From Candidatus Polarisedimenticolia bacterium (GTDB lineage: Bacteria > Acidobacteriota > Polarisedimenticolia > Gp22-AA2 > AA152), in assembly GCA_036004685.1 (NCBI GenBank), contig DASYRE010000028.1:1-37055 (forward strand): a DNA stretch of 37,055 bases. The letters are read 5' to 3'. This document shows, piece after piece, positions 1 to 6,524 of this stretch. Below the pieces are notes generated by a model that saw only the letters and a program-made list of their open reading frames with translations, ran no database searches and was not told where the DNA came from. The stretch's first letter is position 1. The number at the start of each line of letters is the position of its first letter. The position numbers and the translations under genes were made by a program.

Positions 1-660
1 AAGCTCATCGAAATCGCGGGCAATCTGCGTCACTCCACCTCGGTGCATTTCGATGAACCTCGCACGCGAGACGGGTCCGACATACGCCGGTCCATCGGGG
101 CGCCCAGCAATAAGCCACGAAAGCGCCAGCTCATTGCCGAAGTCAAAGAAGATGGGCGCATGACTACCTGCCCAGTCCCGCAGCAACGCGCACTCATCCG
201 AGCGCACTTGCACGATCGGTAGGTTTGCAGCAAACCGTGCGCCGTTGTTCACCGCCTCGATGAATTGTTTTCCATCTCTCTTTCGTCTTGTTCCATCCAC
301 CACCCAGACTAGCTTCGGGTAGAACGCATCGCGAGACCGACGCTCTTCGGGCTTGATGTATGAATGTTGGAACTCGATCACCCAACCACGCTCGGTCTTG
401 ACATCTGCGATGTGCTTCATACCGTTCTCGGCTGGATGAACAACCTCCTGCCACTTCGCAGGAAACTGTCCTTTCCAGACGCGGTGCCATTCGGTTTCGT
501 TCTCCCACCAAGGGTCACAGACGCGACTTCCTTGGTGAGCCCAGTGCCAAATCCTGACTTCACCGCATTTTGCAACCATCGGGTGACCGCAACTTGGACA
601 CTCGCCCGAAAGATTGGGCTGAGCCTCTTGGCGCTGTCCATTGATGACTGCAAATCTCAT
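1..660 (-). CDS. CoiA-like competence nuclease (partial, C-terminus off the left edge)
   Basis: The minus-strand frame opens at an ATG (658-660) and runs without a stop to base 1, giving 220 codons with the C-terminus missing. Residues 18-43 hold a likely zinc-binding segment, ECPSCGHPMVAKCG followed by WHWAHQG. Around residues 85-100 comes HIADVKTERGWVIEFQHS, which fits the D...E-x-Q core of a PD-(D/E)xK-type nuclease. This zinc finger plus nuclease order is that of CoiA, a protein needed for DNA processing in natural competence; CoiA-like proteins also occur widely on mobile DNA. The downstream residues (KLVWVVDGTRR) continue the nuclease fold. GC content and codon use differ from the genes beyond 2.4 kb, suggesting transfer. 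An attC-like palindrome lies just upstream, so the gene could be an integron cassette gene. CoiA-like family membership is fairly sure; a competence role is not. Confidence 0.72.
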   Translation of the reverse strand, partial: MRFAVINGQRQEAQPNLSGECPSCGHPMVAKCGEVRIWHWAHQGSRVCDPWWENETEWHRVWKGQFPAKWQEVVHPAENGMKHIADVKTERGWVIEFQHSYIKPEERRSRDAFYPKLVWVVDGTRRKRDGKQFIEAVNNGARFAANLPIVQVRSDECALLRDWAGSHAPIFFDFGNELALSWLIAGRPDGPAYVGPVSRARFIEMHRGGVTQIARDFDEL

Positions 661-711
661 GTCCGAGTCATATCCGACTCTTGGTCGGTTATCTCGCAGT
701 TTCTCTGTGGC

Positions 712-807
712 GCATAACGCTGCGGTTCAGGGGCGATGGGCGAGCGCGGACGGTCTGGGTCCGCTGCGAATCCGCCGCCCACCGTCGCCTGCAAGCGCGT
801 GTTTGAC
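712..807 (+). repeat. attC-like imperfect palindrome (possible integron recombination site)
   Basis: GCATAAC at 712-718 resembles the R'' core (RYYYAAC) and GTTTGAC at 801-807 resembles the R' core (GTTRRRY); each departs from consensus at one position. Between them is an imperfect inverted repeat: the left arm (732-751, blocks GGCGA, TGGGCG, AGCGCGGAC) pairs with 759-789, with bulges only on the right arm. A total of 96 bp and asymmetric bulges fit attC sites. No integrase gene is visible, so this could also be a generic dispersed palindrome. Confidence 0.4.
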
Positions 808-847
808 CTACCGCCGCCCATGTCGAATCCTTTGCTCGTCTGACGGG

Positions 848-868
848 GCATAACTGATGCGGTTCAGG
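848..868 (+). repeat. second copy of the GCATAAC..TGCGGTTCAGG end motif
   Basis: The first 20 bases of the attC-like site (712-731) recur here as GCATAAC, then TGA instead of GC, then TGCGGTTCAGG. The similarity stops after 868. The two copies are direct repeats 136 bp apart, as if a second attC-like site had been truncated by the sequence beyond 870. Confidence 0.5.
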
Positions 869-893
869 TCGCCTGGCTTCTCGTTACCGTAAG

Positions 894-1172
894 GCGTCCG
901 GCTCGTGTAAACCTCATAGTTCGAGGGAGGGAAATGTTTGGCTCCCCAGGTAGATCGGTACTTCGAACTCGATCTCGACTCGGGACTCTGTCTACGTGGG
1001 GGACCAGGTGATCGGAGGTTCGAACCTGGCTACCCTATGCAAGTACCTGGCGCGTAGTTACTTCGTCTCTTCGTTGCCTCCACGGCCGCTGGGATAGCTA
1101 CCCGGCCGGGACGACCTTTACCGGGGCAGGACTCTCACCTGCTGGAACAACGCGCCTTTACTCACGGCGCAC
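894..1172 (-). mobile_element. possible degraded group II intron (5' end and domain V half only)
   Basis: Read on the minus strand, the stretch begins GTGCGCC at 1172, matching the GUGYG start of bacterial group II introns. It continues with a CAGGTGAGAGTCCTG segment and a GGTAGCTATCCC segment of the kind found in domain I. It ends with GAGCCGGACGC (894-904), which matches the 5' strand of a domain V hairpin, but the GAAA-capped hairpin and its 3' strand are absent. At about 280 bp it is far too short for an intact intron and has no reverse transcriptase. Nothing here encodes a convincing protein. The assignment rests on motif memory only. Confidence 0.28.
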
Positions 1173-1196
1173 GTGGACCAACTTCACTCAGCAGTT

Positions 1197-1811
1197 TCAT
1201 CGCTTTGTAGACGGAGCCTTCACTAGACTAGGCAGATTCATTCGAAACCCTACCATCCACTTCACTAGTTCATCCTGATTTGTTCTGTTAAACGGGCCTC
1301 TGATATTGTAATGAACAGATTCCTGCCAGGTGTCAAACCAATACTCATAGTCGTAAGCATTATCGAGACTTGCCCGGGTCGCCAATCGGGGAGAGATTCG
1401 AATAGTTCTGAGCTTCTCGAGCTCACCTTCCAGCGCCGCATAATCGATAACTGAGCGCTTAACATCGACCTTGAACTTGTTCGAGATGTCTTCGCCCTTC
1501 ACGTTGGGATTCTCAGCCACCATTTTGGCGATAACCTGAGAAAGGGAGGCATTTTGTGGACCAGATAGGCTGTACTGTAGAAGCTCGCATTTTGCACCCG
1601 GGTATATAACCGCAACTAGTTGCGTATCAGAGTCTCCAAATCGAAGGACCATCTTCGTAAAATACGGGATAGGCGTCACTTCCAACGGAAAAAGGATATC
1701 AAGAACTCGGGCTTTCATATTTAGATGGCGTGCTCCGGGCTCCGCACTCACAGTTCCAGCGAAGAGAACACAAATGATCAACTCACACGCCAGAACAATA
1801 CGTCTATTCAT
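1197..1811 (-). CDS. secreted protein of unknown function
   Basis: A 204-residue protein with a clear Sec signal peptide: basic MNRR, hydrophobic core about residues 5-20, and a probable cut after VSA at residue 23. The mature part has no family I recognise. The C-terminal third is aromatic-rich (YDYEYWFDTWQ). The ATG overlaps the stop of the Rhs fragment upstream by 4 bp (ATGA), with GGGAG about 9 bases before it, so the two frames are probably translated together. In Rhs loci, the small gene directly after the Rhs frame is often an immunity protein. A signal peptide would allow a periplasmic immunity protein, but no toxin domain is visible here, so that role is only a suggestion. Base composition is lower in GC than the rest of the window. 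Confidence 0.6.
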   Translation of the reverse strand: MNRRIVLACELIICVLFAGTVSAEPGARHLNMKARVLDILFPLEVTPIPYFTKMVLRFGDSDTQLVAVIYPGAKCELLQYSLSGPQNASLSQVIAKMVAENPNVKGEDISNKFKVDVKRSVIDYAALEGELEKLRTIRISPRLATRASLDNAYDYEYWFDTWQESVHYNIRGPFNRTNQDELVKWMVGFRMNLPSLVKAPSTKR

Positions 1812-2152
1812 GGATACACTCCCTGCCTAGGGGCGTAATTGTATATATCTACTTTCGTTTGGGACAAGGAATCGTAGGTCATCTTGACTTGGCTATCCAT
1901 CAGACCATCGCTGGGATCCAGGTCGTCCACGGCCCGGGTCACGCGGCCCAGCCCATCGTACTCCAACACTTGCTGCTTCGTGCCGTAGACCGAGGGGGCT
2001 CCGCTACGGTTGATGTCTTTTTGATCAAGGCGGTGGAGCTCGTCAAAATGCCGGGTTACTACGAGGTTGGCAGTTGCTTTCACTTCATTCCAGGTTGTGG
2101 GCAAGGAGTCGATGTTATAGACCGGTTCTGTGGCCGGTTTAGCGCTTTCGAT
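1808..2152 (-). pseudogene. Rhs/YD-repeat protein fragment
   Basis: An open frame of about 114 codons with no good start: the preceding in-frame codon is TGA (2153-2155), and the only start-like codon is TTG at 2104. The sequence carries Rhs/YD-repeat hallmarks: RHFDELHRLDQ, VLEYDGLGRVTRAVDD and MTYDSLSQ are typical RHS-repeat strand motifs. The Rhs shell needs many such repeats and a conserved core before a variable toxin tip; only one to two repeats are left. It ends by a 4-bp overlap with the secreted protein gene. I read it as a remnant of a much larger Rhs gene, cut at its 5' end, rather than as a working protein. Confidence 0.6.
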
Positions 2153-2257
2153 TCAGAGGGCCGCTTGGTAGCTCCTTTCGTACTCCAGGGGAGAGGCGTA
2201 GTCAAGGCTAGGCGCGGCCAGGCCCATCCCCGGAGCTGCGCCGGGGCCTTCCGCTCC
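2153..2257 (-). pseudogene. probable IS3-type transposase OrfB C-terminal remnant
   Basis: In the Rhs frame, but upstream of its TGA, lies a short open stretch ending LDYASPLEYERSYQAAL followed by the stop. This pattern (x-LGY-x-SP-x-E-[FY]-E near the end) is the usual C-terminus of IS3-family OrfB transposases, which follows the catalytic DDE core. An in-frame TAA at 2258-2260 bounds it on the other side, and the catalytic core is missing. It suggests that an IS3-type element inserted into or beside the Rhs gene and then decayed. The match is short, so this is tentative. From 2258 to 2403 I see no further gene. Confidence 0.35.
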
Positions 2258-2403
2258 TTAACACCTGAGGGCTCGCCCAGGCCTCCGATCGTCTGGCCTA
2301 GGCTGGGATTGGTCGCCTTTTTCTCGGGCTCATCCGAAGTCTTGATGCCCTGCCGCTGCTTGAAGTAAACTGCGGTCCCTCATACTTATCTTCAGGAGTC
2401 GCC

Positions 2404-2619
2404 ATGCCCCAGTGGACGGAGAAGCAGCTGGAAGAGTTCTCGGCGCTCATCAAGAAGGAGCGCGAAGCCCTCAACGAATTCGAGCACCTGATGCGCCTCG
2501 TGCGCGATCAGTCCGAATCGCTCGAGACCATTCAACCGCGGATCCAGGAATTGTTGAAGACCGTCAGCGAAACGACGACCCGGCTCCAGAGCTTCCTCGA
2601 AGCCGCCCCGGGGAAGTAG
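2404..2619 (+). CDS. small helical hypothetical protein
   Basis: A 71-residue protein whose ATG has AGGAG at 2394-2398. Apart from the first few residues it is charged and heptad-like (FSALIKKEREALNEF, RLVRDQSESLETIQPRI, LLKTVSETTTRLQSF), so it should form a long amphipathic helix or coiled coil. It has no membrane segment and no cysteine. It is the first gene with the high-GC codon use of the rest of the window, so the boundary of the acquired segment lies just upstream. No family recognised. Confidence 0.65.
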   Translation: MPQWTEKQLEEFSALIKKEREALNEFEHLMRLVRDQSESLETIQPRIQELLKTVSETTTRLQSFLEAAPGK

Positions 2620-2689
2620 AGGTCCCGCAGGGAGTTTCCGGCGATCCCCATCCGCTTGCCAGCCGTCTTGCGGGGCCTAGATTATCTGG

Positions 2690-3460
2690 GTGAGGTATCC
2701 CAGGCTCCCGAGCGCTTTCCTTCTGTCGCTTCTCTTCCATCAGGCTCTGGCCGGTTCTTCTCCGGCGGGAGCCACCGAGTCCCCGGCCTGCGGCGCTCAA
2801 GACGGGCGCTGTCCCGAAGCCGGCCGCCGCTGCGCGGATCCGGGTTGCGGGCGCGGCGCCGATCTCTGCCTGACGCAACGAAGAGAGCGCCAGGGAGAAG
2901 AGGGAGAGTGGATCTTCCGGAGCTATTCCTTCGATCGCTTTCTCGGCCTCAATCAGGTCTCGACCCCGCGAAACGAGCAGCGCGCGCGGATCGACCCGGC
3001 GACGCTCGGGCAGATCGAGCTCCTCGAAGAGCACTCGGGAGCGATGCTGGAGGGGTACCTGGTCGGCGTGCGGCGGATCAAGCGCGCCAGGAAGACATGC
3101 TCCGACGTTGCTCGCGGGACGAAGCGTCTGGAGACGCTGGAGATTCTGATCGCCTCCGCCCCCGGCGCGCCCCGGAGTCTCGCTATTCGCGCCGAGGTGA
3201 CGCCGGGAATCCGCCTGCGGCACCCGTCGTGGACGTACGAGCGGCTCAAGCATTGGACAGCGAAGGGGCGTTCCGACGCTCCCCGGATCCGGATCCGCGG
3301 TTATCTCCTGTACAACAACGTTCGGGGAGGCGAGGTCGGGGCGGGGAGACGTCCGACGGCTTGGGAGATCGCGCCCGTCACCGAGGTCTTCTTCTGTCCT
3401 TCCGATTGGAAGTGCGGGCCCTCCGACGCCGAGGGATGGCTCGAGCTGGAAACCCTCTGA
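2690..3460 (+). CDS. secreted hypothetical protein with a C-terminal WEI-PVT motif
   Basis: A 256-residue protein starting at GTG, with a signal peptide (hydrophobic stretch about residues 8-21, AFLLSLLFHQALA). The next 40 residues are rich in Cys (six within residues 34-60) and in Ala and Gly, as if a disulfide-bonded or linker region. The C-terminal half (about 120-256) reads RIRIRGYLLYNN, then RRPTAWEIAPVTEVFFC. An R-G-x-L-L-Y-x followed by R-x-T-x-W-E-I-x-P-V-T pair recurs in small extracytoplasmic proteins that I know only as hypothetical. It is convergent with the PilZ gene 21 bp away. The start is uncertain because no clear Shine-Dalgarno precedes the GTG. Confidence 0.6.
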   Translation: MRYPRLPSAFLLSLLFHQALAGSSPAGATESPACGAQDGRCPEAGRRCADPGCGRGADLCLTQRRERQGEEGEWIFRSYSFDRFLGLNQVSTPRNEQRARIDPATLGQIELLEEHSGAMLEGYLVGVRRIKRARKTCSDVARGTKRLETLEILIASAPGAPRSLAIRAEVTPGIRLRHPSWTYERLKHWTAKGRSDAPRIRIRGYLLYNNVRGGEVGAGRRPTAWEIAPVTEVFFCPSDWKCGPSDAEGWLELETL

Positions 3461-3481
3461 CCGTTCCCGGTTGGTCTAGTG

Positions 3482-4084
3482 CTAGCGGCTCTTGAGGAAG
3501 GCCCGGACGGCGGCGTCGGCCTCCTGGCGCGTCCAGAAAGCTTCGCGGAAGGCCGCCTCGTGCGATCCATCCGTCAAGGGGAGCTGGAAAATCCGGATGT
3601 AGATGGCGCCGACGCGCTCCGTCTCGCGAACCTCGAACGTGTTGCCGGCCATGGTGCTGACTTGGCGCCGGCGCGTCGGCAGGGCTTCCAGCTCGTACTC
3701 GGCCGCTTCGGGAGGGATCCCCTTCTTGCGCGAGCGAGCCGGCGGCGGGGCCTCCGGCTGCGGCGCGGCCGCGGCCCGGGCCGCGGTCGCATCGACGAAT
3801 TCCAGCCCCATCCCCCCCCGCAGGCTCCTCTTGAAGGCGGGGGGAAGATCCCTCGCCCAGCGGACGACCCCCCGGACCGTGAGGGCGCCGTCGGGATATT
3901 CGATCTGCAAGACGAGGACGGTATTGGGCGGGTAGATGATGCTGGCCTGGAGGTAGATGCCGCTTTCGGAGACGTCCTGCGTGTAGCCGGCATGGGCCAG
4001 ATCTCCCGGCCCGAAACGGACCTGCAACCTCTTCCGGAGGCGCGTGTGGCGGCGCCGATCTTTTCCATCTCCCCCGCCGGTCAC
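3482..4084 (-). CDS. PilZ domain protein (probable cyclic-di-GMP receptor)
   Basis: A 200-residue cytosolic protein. The PilZ domain spans about residues 9-105. It has the arginine-rich binding loop RRRHTRLRKR followed by the D-x-S-x-x-G motif (TQDVSESGIYL), the two signatures that bind cyclic-di-GMP. Then come the expected beta strands and the closing GMGLEFVD. After a proline/alanine-rich linker (about 106-130) a second small domain (about 131-200) contains the end of the protein; I do not recognise it. The start is GTG (4082-4084), with weak upstream ribosome binding; the stop of a 15-codon mini-frame overlaps it. The likely role is to couple cyclic-di-GMP levels to motility or surface behaviour, but nothing nearby names the target. 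Confidence 0.85.
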   Translation of the reverse strand: MTGGGDGKDRRRHTRLRKRLQVRFGPGDLAHAGYTQDVSESGIYLQASIIYPPNTVLVLQIEYPDGALTVRGVVRWARDLPPAFKRSLRGGMGLEFVDATAARAAAAPQPEAPPPARSRKKGIPPEAAEYELEALPTRRRQVSTMAGNTFEVRETERVGAIYIRIFQLPLTDGSHEAAFREAFWTRQEADAAVRAFLKSR

Positions 4085-4128
4085 GGGAGATTTCCGCCGC
4101 GCTTTCCACCGCCGGAATTTTTGCTCAT
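4081..4128 (-). CDS. possible leader mini-ORF of the PilZ gene
   Basis: ATG at 4126-4128 opens a 15-residue frame, rich in Gly, Lys and Ser, whose TGA lies inside the GTGA that starts the PilZ gene. The purine-rich AGAGGGG sits almost against the ATG, which is closer than ideal. The arrangement would allow translational coupling, but the sequence alone does not show that it is translated. Confidence 0.18.
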   Translation of the reverse strand: MSKNSGGGKRGGNLP

Positions 4129-4295
4129 CCCCTCTTGACCACGGCTGCTCGCGGGAGCATATTGGCGTCTCTTCACTTCAGATCACGATCAGGGGCCGGA
4201 ACGATGAAGATCTTCTGTCTTTCCGAGAGCTTCTCGATTCGCGTCGGCCGAAGGGGCATCTGGATCTTCGCCCCGGCCATCTGCGCCGACCCCAT

Positions 4296-4865
4296 CTATC
4301 TCGACGACCGGCGCTTGGCCGAGATGGGCCTCGGCCTCCTCGCCACCCGCGAGGGCGGCAAAGGCTCCCCGCCGCCCGGCGGAGTATCGGAGCCGAACCG
4401 TTTCATCCAGTAGTCCATCTCCTCCTGGGAGGAAACCCCCGGCTTCTCGCCGCTTCCCGGCTTTTCGCCCGGCGCCCGGCGCATTCGGCGAAGAAAGGAC
4501 TCGGAGGAGATCCAGTGGACTCCCTCGGCCTGGGCGATTCTTCCGATGTCTTTTCGATCCGACGTCACGACCGTCACCGCGCTGCGGCGCTTTTCTTTGA
4601 CGATCATGTCCAGGATCATCTGATCCGCCGTCTGCGGAAAGCGCGAGAATCGTACCTCGACGCCGGCCGGCGAGGTTCCTTTGCCGGTTCTCCCTTCGTT
4701 TGCCCGCCCGTCGAAGACGACGACGATCTCCACGTCACCTCGGCGGTAGGCCCCGACGGCCGCGATCAGTTGCTCGCGGGCCGCTTCGAGGCTTCTTTCC
4801 GCCTGGCTCTTGAGCACGCCGTCCTTGTGGAGGAGGTTGTAGCCGTCGATCAGGATCTTTTCCAC
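4296..4865 (-). CDS. YacP-like NYN/PIN-fold ribonuclease
   Basis: A 189-residue protein. Residues 2-130 form a NYN domain: ILIDGYNLLHK holds the first acidic residue, IVVVFDGRANEG the second acidic patch, QTADQMILDMI the third, and VTVVTSDRKDI the last. This is the pattern of YacP-like proteins (the Rae1 family in Firmicutes), which cut mRNA associated with ribosomes. The C-terminal tail (about 145-189) is Pro/Arg/Gly-rich and disordered. I chose the GTG at 4865: homologous starts lie just before this strand, and a promoter -10 (4872-4877) ends only six bases upstream, implying a nearly leaderless transcript. A longer frame upstream lacks family similarity. Confidence 0.82.
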   Translation of the reverse strand: MEKILIDGYNLLHKDGVLKSQAERSLEAAREQLIAAVGAYRRGDVEIVVVFDGRANEGRTGKGTSPAGVEVRFSRFPQTADQMILDMIVKEKRRSAVTVVTSDRKDIGRIAQAEGVHWISSESFLRRMRRAPGEKPGSGEKPGVSSQEEMDYWMKRFGSDTPPGGGEPLPPSRVARRPRPISAKRRSSR

Positions 4866-4871
4866 CGGCGC

Positions 4872-4900
4872 GTTATAGCACGCGCTCCGGGGCCTCGCAA
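4872..4900 (-). promoter_or_regulatory. sigma-70-type promoter of the YacP-like gene
   Basis: Minus strand: -35 TTGCGA (4895-4900), 17-bp spacer, -10 TATAAC (4872-4877). Only GCGCCG separates the -10 from the GTG start, so the message should be leaderless or nearly so. Confidence 0.55.
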
Positions 4901-5038
4901 CTCCTCCCGTGCCTTGACTTGGATCGCCTGGGCGGCATACCATGTCGCTCCTTCGCAAGCGTTCCCCAGGTGCAAGCGCTCTGCGTGGCGCCCGCGAATG
5001 GGCCGCTTCGAGTCCGATACCGGGCATGGGAGGGTTTG

Positions 5039-5245
5039 ATGGCAGAGCCGAAGGCGGGGCGGAGCCGTGCGGGAGGCTCCCGGTCCGCCGAACCGAAGAA
5101 CGTGACGACCGATCTCATCCCCGCGCATCCCCTCACCGCACGGCAGGCGCTGATTCAGGTCGCCCTCCTCGTGGGCATCCCGCTGCTGTTGCTGCTGCTG
5201 TTCCGATACCTCCTCCACCGCTTCTTCCCGGAGCTGGGTTACTGA
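5039..5245 (+). CDS. small single-pass membrane protein
   Basis: 68 residues. The ATG at 5039 is preceded by GGGAGGG about six bases upstream, which decides this start over longer in-frame options. Residues 1-33 are polar and Ala/Ser/Arg-rich. Residues 34-58 (ARQALIQVALLVGIPLLLLL and on) make one strongly hydrophobic helix, followed by a short basic/aromatic tail (RYLLHRFFPELGY). A weak TTGACT at 4914-4919 may belong to its promoter. No family recognised. Confidence 0.6.
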   Translation: MAEPKAGRSRAGGSRSAEPKNVTTDLIPAHPLTARQALIQVALLVGIPLLLLLLFRYLLHRFFPELGY

Positions 5246-5434
5246 GATCGGCCGCGTCTCGCTTTCCGGTCCACTTCCCGGCGCCGGAAGCGCATTGACA
5301 GCTCCTCTCCCCTTTGATTACCATGAACCCCCTGAAGGGGTTCCTGCGTCGAGCCTCGAACCCCGACCCCGCCTGTTTCAAAGTTTGCTGAACTCGGCCC
5401 GCCGCTTTGCGGCGGGAGCCCCGGAGGTTGTGGC

Positions 5435-5911
5435 ATGGCCCAGCAGTCCGGAGATCCCCCTTCTTCGGTCGAGGTGCGCCCGGAGCGTCAAGACAAGCTC
5501 GTGGCTCATTTCAAGGACGGGGACGTGGCCCGCGGCTATTCGCTCGACTTCCACCCCGAAAAGGACGTCTTCTTCCTCATGACCTGGGACGGCGAGGTCA
5601 CCTCGTCGCGCAAGATCCATGTCGACCAGCTCAAGGCCCTCTTCCACGTGAAGACGTGGGGCACTCCGGGAGGACACTCCGATCGCCGGCGGGAGTTTCT
5701 CACGGAGATCGAATTGGAGGGGGTGTCCCGGGAGAGCGCCTCGAAGACGATCGTGGAGTTCTACGACGGGGAGGAAATCTGGGGGTACAGTCACGGCTAC
5801 CATTCGCCGGCCCCCGGCTTCTTCCTTTTTCCCGCCGATCCCGAAGACAACAACCGGAAGATATTCGTCGTGCGATCCTCCCTGGTGAACATCCAGTTCC
5901 TGGACAATTGA
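5435..5911 (+). CDS. hypothetical protein with two tandem beta domains (DUF6982-like)
   Basis: 158 residues, cytosolic, no signal peptide. It is built from two similar units. Residues 21-75 begin KLVAHFKDGDVARGYSLDF and end KALFHVKTW; residues 104-158 begin KTIVEFYDGEEIWGYSHGY and end LVNIQFLDN. Each has the V-x-F-x-D-G-x-x-x-x-G-Y signature that I associate with a small beta-barrel domain (DUF6982-like) often found beside PilZ or regulatory domains. The match is from memory. A good -35 (TTGACA, 5295-5300) lies upstream, but its -10 is poor. The gene is seven bases before the next, so 5435-9623 is probably one transcript. Confidence 0.65.
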   Translation: MAQQSGDPPSSVEVRPERQDKLVAHFKDGDVARGYSLDFHPEKDVFFLMTWDGEVTSSRKIHVDQLKALFHVKTWGTPGGHSDRRREFLTEIELEGVSRESASKTIVEFYDGEEIWGYSHGYHSPAPGFFLFPADPEDNNRKIFVVRSSLVNIQFLDN

Positions 5912-5918
5912 GGCTCCG

Positions 5919-6485
5919 ATGAGGAAGCGAGGAATCGTTCGCGCGGCGCCGGCGCTGGTGACCCTGGCCCTCCTGTCGCTTCAGGCTTCCCCGGCGCTCG
6001 CCCGCCCCAGCGAGTTCAAGGTCCTTCTCCATTTTCTCAACCCGGATGGGCGGGAAGAGACGGTCAGCGCCGGCAACTTCCGTTTCGTCTATTACGATCG
6101 CCGTTTCATCCACCATCCGCGCGGCATCGGCCATAAAGGCGATCTGGAGATCCGGGACCTTCCGAGAGAGGTCCGCTCCCTCCAGGACGAGGACTTGAGG
6201 CGCCTGAAATTCGCCAAGCTCCGCGAGGTCCGATTCGAATATCGTCCGGAAAACGGCAAGGAGCACCTTCGGATGATCGCGACCTGGAAGTCCCGGCGGC
6301 GGAAGCCGGTCGACTGGCCGGGCGATTTTCTCCGGAACGCGAACACCGCGCGACTTCCCCATTTCCGGGCGAACGTGTCGGGGAAGGAGAAGGATATTCC
6401 GGTTCCGCCTTACGTGAGACCGGCCCCCCCCGCCGAGCCGATCCTCGTCCAGATCGACTTCGTCTCCGCCCAGCGGCGCCGCTGA
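5919..6485 (+). CDS. secreted hypothetical protein
   Basis: 188 residues with a clear signal peptide (MRKRG, hydrophobic core about 9-25, probable cut after ALA at residue 28). The mature part is basic. It has two beta-rich stretches, EFKVLLHFLNPDGREETV and KFAKLREVRFEYR, that look like a weak repeat of the V-x-F-x-x-x-x-G pattern in the preceding gene, and a Pro-rich stretch before the last strand (PILVQIDFVSA). No family recognised. The spacing to both neighbours is short, so it is cotranscribed with them. Confidence 0.6.
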   Translation: MRKRGIVRAAPALVTLALLSLQASPALARPSEFKVLLHFLNPDGREETVSAGNFRFVYYDRRFIHHPRGIGHKGDLEIRDLPREVRSLQDEDLRRLKFAKLREVRFEYRPENGKEHLRMIATWKSRRRKPVDWPGDFLRNANTARLPHFRANVSGKEKDIPVPPYVRPAPPAEPILVQIDFVSAQRRR

Positions 6486-6524
6486 TTGGCGATCCGCCCA
6501 CGCCATCGGCCCGGAGCCGGCCCG

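Noticed and set aside
657-853. Short frames on both strands, one containing NTRLQATVGGG
   Set aside because: They are translations of the attC-like palindrome; similar peptides recur as spurious predictions from dispersed repeats.
1000-1045. A tRNA-like T-arm (GGTTCGAACC) near 1018-1027
   Set aside because: No acceptor stem, anticodon arm or D-arm can be placed around it; it fits better as part of the intron-like stretch.
2153-2155. The TGA between the IS3-like tail and the Rhs frame as a second selenocysteine codon
   Set aside because: The sequences on either side belong to unrelated families, and the IS3-type proteins normally end at this point.
4204-4413. A plus-strand frame beginning MKIFCLSESFSIR
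   Set aside because: It has no good ribosome binding site, overlaps the end of the YacP-like gene and shows no family similarity.
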